NCBI RefSeq assembly: GCF_000003605.2
Contig: NW_003119432.1
Span: forward strand, 170,111-198,818
Direction of reading: 5' to 3'
Origin: Saccoglossus kowalevskii
Taxonomy: Eukaryota; Hemichordata; Enteropneusta; Harrimaniidae
DNA length: 28,708 nucleotides
A program made the translations under genes and the position numbers. The notes under the pieces were generated by a model. It was not told the DNA's origin and made no database searches. It saw only the letters and a program-made list of their open reading frames with translations. Every line of letters starts with the position of its first letter. Within the stretch, counting starts at the first letter, position 1. Shown piece after piece: positions 20,540 to 28,708 of this stretch.

Positions 20540-23500
20540 TCAATCAAAAGATATAAGCTGAGCCTCTTGCATGTAAGATTGTTGAGGTGCTGGACCGGAC
20601 ATTGGTGGCTGCTGGGGATACACATTGCCTTGTCCTTGCTGAGGCATTCCATACTGCTGCTGGGATTGGGGTGGTGGTTGCTGCTGCTGCAGCTGCTGTT
20701 CAGGTGGTGGTGGTTGCTGACCCTGGTTCAATTGCGGCAGTGAATTTGCCATGCCTTGCATGTTGTAAACATTCGGTTGTTGGTATTCAGCAAAATGAGG
20801 CGAATACTCTACTGTAGCCGAGTTGTAGTCTAACGAGGAGGGGGCACTGAAACTAGATGTTGACTGGGGTTGAGGTGGTTGATATTGACCTTGGGGCGGA
20901 TACTGCTGGGATTGAGGTGGAGCGTAGGAGACGTTCTGCTGGGGCTGTTGATACTGGTTTTGTTGGGTGTAAGCTGGACCTTGGTTGACACCATTAACTT
21001 GTGCCTGTGCTGATTGCTCCATGTAAGTACCTGGTGCTGGCTGTTGTGCCATTTTATACGAGTGCACAGGTGAGTTCTGCATTGAGTTTGGAGGGGAGAA
21101 TGTCTGAAAGAGAGAAATAAACATCAGACATTTAGATGATGGTCCCATGGTTTATAATTGTTGCTGCAGTAGACTAGCCATCGCTGGGTTGTTGAATTAG
21201 CCAATCAAACCATGCATACAGTATTTATGGAAAGACCATGTTCATCAGACTGTTACATAAGATACAAAGTTGTACTTGATTGTAATTTGTACAGTACACA
21301 CAATAAAGTACACTGCAAGGAAACTAGTTTGTATACCTGCTGGGGTGGATTGTACTGCTGACTGGGTGGTCCCTGTGGGGCATATTGAGCAGTGTAGTGG
21401 GCGGGCCTCATTTGCTGTTGTTGTTTCTGCTGTTCCAATCTCATCTGTAACTCACGTTCCTGTTCTTGTAGCCTTTGCATGGCTAGCTGCCTCTGATAAG
21501 CGAGGTATTCCTATGACAACAGATAAATGTACATGGATGAGTATGATTACATTAATTGCCATTTGCAGAGAATACAGCACATAGTATGAAGTCTGAAAAG
21601 TGAAAACACCAATGACCTACATTAACTGAAATGCTATGTAAATCTAAATAAACTAACAAGTTTTTGAAACATCCACACTAGTAGTTTACCTGTTTCTTTT
21701 GCCTCATTATTTCCAACTTCTGTGCAATTTGGATCTGTCTTTGTCTTTCAGCTTCTTCTGCTTCTCTTCTTATTTTTTCTTGGTGGTCTTCCCGCAGAGC
21801 GTCCAGCGCTTCTCTTGCATCCCGTATTTGAGCTAACTTGTCCTGTAAAGACTCCATGTAGTCTATGAGAGACATGTACACGAGTTAGAATGAGCTTATA
21901 GTGGTTACGTGTATTGATGGAAAATGTCAACACTTACTGTAAATGGGTTGATTATTTACTGGGTTTTAATTTTGCTGGAAAATGCAGTAAATTAAAACCC
22001 AGTGAATATGTAAAATTTAGCATACCGTAGATCACATTATCTAAATGATAAAACTGTGAATTTAAAACCCACTGAATATGCCTGAAATCGTAAATCAGCG
22101 AAATTTAAACCCAGTGATAATTAGTCATTTTACAGTACGAGCTAGTTACTATGAGAATATAGCAGAGTCTGTATAACAATCATACTGACTGACTAACAAG
22201 TAGAGAGGTGCTATGAGACGTGTACAATGTATGTGAAATACTGTCGAAAGCACTATGCTTTCTATGTAACGGCAGTGGCACTTTAAGTGAACTATAGTAG
22301 TGTAATCTCACTTCTTTTGTCTTCCAAATCATCAACAATTTTCAACAACTCTGGATTCATGGTGGTGATGGTCTGGAACAATCCTTGTACTGACGTGTCA
22401 TTAGCAATACTACGACCTCTCTGGGAATCACTTTTCATTCTGTTCACAAACACATCAATGTTTGTTGATAACGTCTGTAGGAATTGTTCATGTTCACCAT
22501 TATCACTGGGATACTGCTGTTGAGAGAAAAGTAGAAATATTAATATTCAATTACTTTGATGACTAAATATCATTTAGTTTGTGAAGAGGAATAAGCAGAT
22601 CATAGAAGCTTTACTTAAGGTGAAATACAAGTGTGTTTTAAGTAACTTTGAAAAACAGAAAAAAAGGGAAGGGTACATATACATTTTTTTGTTGTTGTAT
22701 TTTTCCATTGAAATAATTTTGTTATTATTTGATTACATGTAAAGAATGTATGTGGAAACGGGGCAAGGCTCGGATACTGGAAACACTTTTTTATTCTATT
22801 TTGCCTAAAGTCTGGTTTTGTTTCTAGTGATTTTTTATTGAACGTTGACGACACTGACTGTCAGGAGAAATGTGACAAAGCTGTCAGAGGAGGAGACAAT
22901 TTGACAGAGTTACTTACTTCAGATACTTTTCCAGATGATGAGTATGCAGGCTGTGTCTGAGAGGATCCAGACATTGGTGGGGCAGTGGCTGGCGTAATTT
23001 CAGCACTAGTTGGTGCGGATGGAGCAGTTTTCTGTTCGTCATGTTTCTGCTCCCAGTAGGATCGATTTAAATAACGTGCGAGCTGAAATGAAGAAAAGGT
23101 TCAATTGTTGTGAGTTGTATCTTTTTCGAAAAACAATTTTGAGTCAGGCGGCAGTTCTGGACTTTTCAAGTGTCACAGTAAATATAGTGCATTTGGTAAC
23201 ACCATATTGCATGTTTAAGATTACCCCATACCATAAAGGAATTATTATAATAGTCACTTTATGTGCCATCTAGCCTGATCGAACACGAACAATGGTGGTT
23301 CCTGCAAAATTGTATTCATTACTGAATGAATCTTGGCCTCCCCATTATTATCTGGGATTCTTTTTGGGTGTTCACCCCAAGTAAATATGTAGGATTTAGT
23401 CAGATCTATTGACCAGGAGTCAATAATGTAACAAGCACTACACTAATGGTGATTACTGACGCTATGAATCATATTAATAAATCAGTATGATTGCAATTCC

Positions 23501-26500
23501 AGGGCATCGTTACCCTTAAAAAGTATTGACCATAGGTGATGTCCCTGTTCTAATTATTAGCCAATTATCAATGGTTCTTAACCACATGCTACAACATATG
23601 CTATACTGAACCACAATAAGATTTCCCAACCTACCTCAGGATCCATGTCTTGCTGGGAAGTTGTTGACTAAAAAAAAAAAAAAAATTGAATAACATTTAC
23701 ATAACATGCTATAATAATATACAAATGAAAACGCTAAAAAAATAATCCTTGTCAAAGTTTATTTGACATACCACATCTGCTCAATTAGTCTTATTTTAAT
23801 GATCTGTTGGTTTAGATGCACTTCTATTGCCAGTGTGCTATAATTGAGCAAATACCATAAACAGTTTTCACTGCTAGAAATGCTCATTATTTCAAGATTG
23901 TTCCCTAAACTGAACTTAAGGTTACTTCAACTGTATTTAGATCATCAATGAATAATCTCAGTGTTTTTAGAGTTTGATGTTATTTCATTTAATGTACTCA
24001 TCATAAACCCTGCATGGTTTTACCTAATATTCAAATTTGCAGCATTGTAATACAAAACATGGTTAATAATAGGATTATACATGTAGCAGTATTGATTGAG
24101 ATATTGGTAGAGCAAGATTTCTGCACAAGGAATACACATACTAACAAAAAAGGGAATCTTTAATAGTTTGTGTGCATGCATATGCATGTTGTTCCAAAGC
24201 AAATCGAGCACTAAGAAATATGGTGATCTCATCTCAAAGACCACCTTGAATCAAGTATATTTGGAATACAAAATGCACAAAATATTTCCTGGATTGCCTA
24301 ATTTCACTTACAAAATTTGGCAAAAATAAATGCCTTGAGGGAACACTGAGGCACATAAACAATCATGACTATTAGTTACTCACAGTTGAAGAATATAGTG
24401 TTGAAGCAGGCGGTGATGATGAAATAGTTGAACTAACAGTACTTCTATTGTTTTTTCGAATACGCTGTAAAACAAAAACACAGTTATACATTAGCAGTTA
24501 ACGTGGAACAAGGTACTGAGTTATGATACAACATACTATTTTAAGAATTCATATACTCAAGTACAAATTCTGTAAAAACAGTTTTTGTTGAATGAAAACT
24601 ACAAACAAGTTTTCTGGGACATGAATATACATACATGGTGCAATTTCAGAGATTAACAACTTTTAAAGTTTAAACACTGCATTACCGGTATGTGACAGTG
24701 ACTTACATCTCGGTTCTCAGCTTCATCCAATGATAATGCCATTGCTAGTTGTAGTTCCTCTTCCTCCTGTAATTCTATTTCACTTCGCTTGGCAGGAACC
24801 TAACACAAACAAGTCAAGACTTAATTTCCATAGCAGATGAATTAACTAGGTACCTGCATAGCCAACAAAATCACTCTATGTGATGCGGTGAGTGAAAAAC
24901 ATTAAGATATGCTGATATTATACAGCAGTTTTAACTTCAAAATATGGCTGAGCAATACATAAACATCAAAGAATTTTGCAGTCTAGATGTAAAGTGTCTC
25001 CCCAGGTGTATGACTTGTATGATGCCATTACATTCACTGTATTACATACTATTTTTTTACTACACACAAATTTGATGACAGATATAAATTATGTTACTCT
25101 GCGTTTCATGGTAGGTGTTTTCACATAAATTCACTGATTTTAGAAACCACTAAATATACCTGATAAACAAGAACATTTTGACACTCAGCTGAAACATACT
25201 GCTTCATAACCTAAAAAGTTACTACTCATTTACAGGTAAAAGGACTACACATTGAGTAAAGTGACATACATGTACCTGTGATTGCTGTGCCAGTGGACTG
25301 GCTAGATATTCAGCTGGTAGATCTCCTTCCGCTGAAGATGCAGCTCCTCCAGTCCTGAAATACAACATTGTATTTACAGTCAAACTTTAGTATGCAATCA
25401 GATTCTCAATATACATGTAGATTAAAAAATAACAAAGTTATGAGTTGAGAACACAGTATAGGAAGGTTGCTTGTCATTCTATAGCTGCAATAACAATCCT
25501 ATGTATGTGGGTAATCTTATCCTAATTTCATTATCTGACTCCTTATTAAATCTGACATATAACCAACAATAGAAAGTTCTATTCTTTCCAAATGATCATT
25601 TTACCAATTCTCTAAATTCTGTTGATTATAGAAAAACAACTTGCACCATGGAAATAGGTTCTAGTGGTAGACTTGCTCTGTAACCAAACCAGCACTTACT
25701 TGTTCAATTTATCATGGCACGCTTCACAGACCCTAACTTCCTTTTCAATGCCAAACTTTGGTATTGTAGATGACTTTGAGGTGCATTTGTTACAGAATAC
25801 TTGGCCACAGTGTCGACAATGATGCTGTGGAAAAACATCGAAATAAATGATATAGAGAAAAAATGAAAAAATAATAGTGTTTTTAGTATGTTATGTCACA
25901 TATGTTATGGTGTGAATATGTTCAAATTACAAAAAATATGTCCTAAACAGTCAAATTTCACAATTTTCAGTATGTCAACATTTTAGTGATTGTGCCCGGA
26001 GTTTTAGTTGCTAACGCTACTGAACTATGTTCAGACATAAAAGATTCACCTTTGTTAGTAAATCAAATCAGAGCAATGGCAAATCCTCAAATATTACAAG
26101 CATATTCATACCAAGAAATGTGTCACATAATAAACACCCAAAATACAAATGCAAATTTAAGTACATAAGCATAACAAATACACTGACACAACAAACCAGC
26201 GAGTACTATCAGTAGATATGCCTTACCTTTCTCTGCATCATTCCAAATTCTACTCTACATCTATGACACACTTCACCATCCACCCACTCTGGTGCCTTTT
26301 GAAAGCAAAATACAAGAATTATTGACGTTGAAAGAAATGTATATAAATGTATGATAAATTAATTATTTTTTTTTGCATTATACATGTAACAGACATCAAA
26401 GACAGTTGAGGAATAACGATGCAAAATATAATTTTTTTACAAGTTTTCCTGTGATGCAGACAATATGACAATTGATATTAGAAGAAAATCATACACTATA

Positions 26501-28321
26501 TAAGCTGTGATTATTAATATAAGAATTATTAATTTAGATATATTTATAATGAAATTAAAGGAAATTGATAATCTGTACATAATTTCAGAAATTCAATGTA
26601 AAAAACAAAATGACAATCATCAAGTTTAAATGATAGCTGTCCATGTAAATTTGTGTTCAGAATGGCAGAAACAGACACCTGCAGGTCAATCCATAAGACT
26701 ACAGGAACTAATTAAAATGCCTCTGTGTGATAAAGTGTGTCAAAATGACATGTATCACTAACCAAGTTAGACTGAAAGACACATATGAGAAATGGTTGAT
26801 TACATTGAATTAGTTTTGGCTTGTTAGGAACAAAAACATCAGCCATCCAGTCAAATTAAATTGAATCCAAAGGAAATCAAGGAATACAGTCAAATGTTTT
26901 GCTTTGCACCTCCAGAAACCAGCCACATACATGTACAGTAACCTAGCTCCACACAGTGACAAAGTGACTTAAAGTTAAAAAAAATAGGCCAATGGACTGT
27001 TGCTCAACGGCTATTGTACAAAAGATAAGTGCTGTATATGCCACAACCTTTTGTTTAAATTTGTACTTTTAAATGAAATATCGCCAAACAACCACACAAA
27101 GTTGTCAATGGAATAATAAACATGCATGCCTAACACCAAGGCATTGGAAATAGTGGTTAGTTGAAATTCCATTTTTAACCAAAAATTAGAGAAAGATATG
27201 GGCATGGGATGAACAAATCTAGTATATGTCAACACAAGGTACACACACACACCAAGTATCAAAGCATTCAGGCTACCGGTTTTGAAAAAGAAGTCGAAAA
27301 TAGAATTTTTGACCAAAAAGGACCATTTTAAAATATTCGCCAAAATTAGGAAATTGAAAATTTCCTTACCAAATTGACAAAACTGATAGAGAACAACCCA
27401 AGCCACATGCACTATCAATATCAGCACTGTAGACCACTTAGTGTCATAGTAGCATAGAAGAAATTTTAGAGTTTTGGAGGGCTAATTTGCATAATTTTTG
27501 ACAGATAGACTTCTCATGAACAAATTTCCCATCTACACTAATTCAAGGCATCCACACACCAAAAATCGAGTCAAGCGGTTCGGCGGTTTTTGAGAAGAAG
27601 TCGTGCACAGACAGACAAACAGACAGACAGAAACCCATCCCATAGGCTCAGCGGACCTATGGTCCGTTGAGCCAAAAATCAATGTCAAATTTGATTCCAC
27701 ATCATTACAACGAACACATTACAGGAAATGCTTAAATATCATCTAAATTATACTTCAATCAAGCTGACATAATTTGTTTGGTCAAGTTAACAAACTAAGT
27801 GGACAAAATAGATATGATTAACAGAGTTCTATTATTCATACCAAATATTTATAATGTATATTTATAGCGTATGAAAAATACCTTATCAGCAGCAAACATA
27901 GCATCACTTTCTTTCAACGGGGGAAAACTGTAACCTGGTAAGAAATGATGTCAAAAATATATGATTGGCCTTCAATGAAAAAATTTGTACTAACCATGTA
28001 AACAAAATATGTTATTAAAGCATGGTAAATATACGTTGTCACTATGGCAACTGTTTTATTCAGTCATTATTTATTACTTATTACTTTAATTATTATTTCA
28101 AATCATCTTGCATTTTCTAGCTCTCAGGAGCTTTATTTTTTTTAATAATATTTTGAATGCAATCTAAATGCAACACCTATGCACATGTATTAATACATAC
28201 CTTCCATTTTCATAAGATGGTAGGTATCTTCTACAATTTTCAAATTGGGTTCATTGCGGAAAGCATGCGCCCAGGCTTGAATCAATTCCAGTATTTTGTT
28301 TTTAACTTTATCACTGCCAGT
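20540..28321 (-). CDS. HGS: HGS/HRS, ESCRT-0 subunit, partial (5' VHS exons outside window)
   Basis: Exons on the - strand: 28321-28201, 27934-27882, 26295-26227, 25824-25700, 25354-25276, 24799-24707, 24464-24384, 23667-23635, 23082-22918, 22516-22312, 21862-21690, 21510-21337 and 21103-20540. All junctions are GT-AG and in phase, giving 644 residues (human protein 777). The order is: end of the VHS domain (ELIQAWAHAFRNEP), FYVE finger with WVDG, RKHHCRHCG, RVC and all eight zinc Cys (25824-25700 plus the exon before), UIM core EEEELQLAMALS (24799-24707), PSAP for TSG101 binding (23022-23011), helical STAM-binding core with a long coiled coil (22516-21337), Q/P/Y-rich tail, and clathrin box LISFD at the stop. 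HRS binds PI3P on early endosomes and ubiquitinated cargo, and recruits ESCRT-I and clathrin. Nothing is broken. The first ~110 residues lie beyond 28708. Confidence 0.97.
21937..22135. mobile_element. MITE with TA target duplication, in an HGS intron
   Basis: A 199-bp element lies between TA dinucleotides at 21935-21936 and 22136-22137. Its ends are inverted repeats of about 43 bases: CTGTAAATGGGTTGATTAT on the left pairs with CTGTAAAATGACTAATTAT read inward from the right, followed in both by (a/t)cactgggttt-like and aattt(t/c)gctg sequence. A perfect 15-bp inverted pair (21958-21972 with 21989-22003) and a third aaacccactgaatatg at about 22067 lie inside. It has no coding capacity. TA flanks suggest a Tc1/mariner-type source, which is inference. 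Confidence 0.7.
23310..23468 (-). mobile_element. tRNA-derived SINE-like copy 2 (HGS intron)
   Basis: The - strand reads tagtgtagtgc (23445-23435) as an A-box-like motif and ggtgaacacc (23376-23367) as a B-box-like motif, then the shared 3' end agattcattcagtaatgaat. It shares blocks and order with the copy at 16870-17025, though the spacing between boxes differs (58 versus about 26 bases). Confidence 0.45.
27125..27690. repeat. Degenerate interspersed repeat with ACAG tract and hairpin (HGS intron)
   Basis: Three related segments begin caccaa at about 27136, 27250 and 27558; the last two share a (g/c)(a/g)ggttttt(g)a(g/a)aa(g)aagtcg block. A short (ACAG)n tract follows at 27608-27630, then a 13-bp stem with a 3-base loop at 27645-27673. 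It lies in the intron between the 27934-27882 and 26295-26227 exons. A 138-codon frame on the - strand crosses it, but it is hydrophobic low-complexity sequence without a family match. Confidence 0.55.
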
Positions 28322-28708
28322 CTATAAAACAAAATGGAGCAAACAATAACATTACAGAATTATTGAACAGCAGGGACTGTAGAATGAAATTGCTGACAAT
28401 AATATAGATGATAATAATTGCGAAGTACTAGTTTTAAACAGCTGCAACCCATGTAAATACAATATAAACACAGATAGTAATTTGACAGGAAATGTGAAAG
28501 ATATATCAATTATTGCATACATGTAACAGGGAAGAATACAAATGTGTGAAATACTATTTACTTGACAACACAACACAGTTACTGGAGGGTGAAAATAAGG
28601 TCTATTTTACATGGAGTAGATTAACAAGCAGCCTATCGGCTGAGATAGCTCCGCTGTTAGCAATGCACATTTCAATTAAAGAACTGAAGACATCATTAGA
28701 AAATGAAC
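28322..28708 (-). other. HGS intron, continues past the window edge
   Basis: This lies upstream of the first HGS exon in the window. The acceptor gttttatag is at 28330-28322. No VHS-coding exon is recognisable in it, so the preceding exon must lie beyond 28708. Confidence 0.7.

Noticed and set aside
27011..27427. 138-codon hydrophobic - strand frame
   Set aside because: It lies in an HGS intron across a degenerate repeat, with no family likeness and no fit to HGS splicing.
1..28708. CRISPR array, bacterial operon or prophage
   Set aside because: Spliced animal genes and eukaryotic repeats throughout; none of the tandem arrays has unique equal-length spacers between constant repeats.

Overview
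The window is animal nuclear DNA from an AT-rich invertebrate genome. The evidence is multi-exon genes with GT-AG introns, a complete ESCRT-0 subunit gene body, tRNA-like SINEs, a DIRS-type retroelement and a 50-base assembly gap. The species cannot be fixed from sequence alone; a marine invertebrate, perhaps a deuterostome, is a guess.

Two protein genes are well supported and they converge. On the + strand, 3595-9758 encodes a complete six-exon acid sphingomyelinase-like phosphodiesterase (SMPDL3A/B family, 472 residues). It has a signal peptide, all metal-binding motifs and a GPI-type hydrophobic tail. A TATA box and a POU octamer lie just upstream of its first exon. On the - strand, 28321 down to 20540 encodes thirteen exons of HGS/HRS, the ESCRT-0 subunit. 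They run from the end of the VHS domain through the FYVE zinc finger, UIM, PSAP motif, helical core and Q/P-rich tail to the terminal clathrin box. The first VHS exons lie beyond the right edge. The two genes act in different places (secreted or cell-surface hydrolase versus endosomal sorting), and nothing suggests a shared function.

Between them sits a decayed DIRS-family tyrosine-recombinase retrotransposon on the - strand (about 13187-17236). It keeps inverted terminal repeats of about 110 bp, a 29-bp internal complementary region, and gag-like, reverse transcriptase, RNase H and tyrosine recombinase remnants in the expected order. Several frameshifts and an apparent internal deletion leave it non-autonomous.

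The rest is repeat-rich non-coding DNA: a duplicated 225-bp block and a ~34-bp minisatellite in intron 1 of the SMPDL3 gene, a GAGT microsatellite in its intron 5, a 31-bp minisatellite after the gene, several degenerate tandem arrays at 17.3-19.2 kb, two SINE-like copies, a TA-flanked MITE inside an HGS intron, and a degenerate repeat with a strong hairpin in another HGS intron. A GC-richer patch around the gap (11.1-11.9 kb) has a TATA box and two octamers but no recognisable gene. No previously unknown multi-gene system is evident. The DIRS copy with intact end architecture is the most notable structure.
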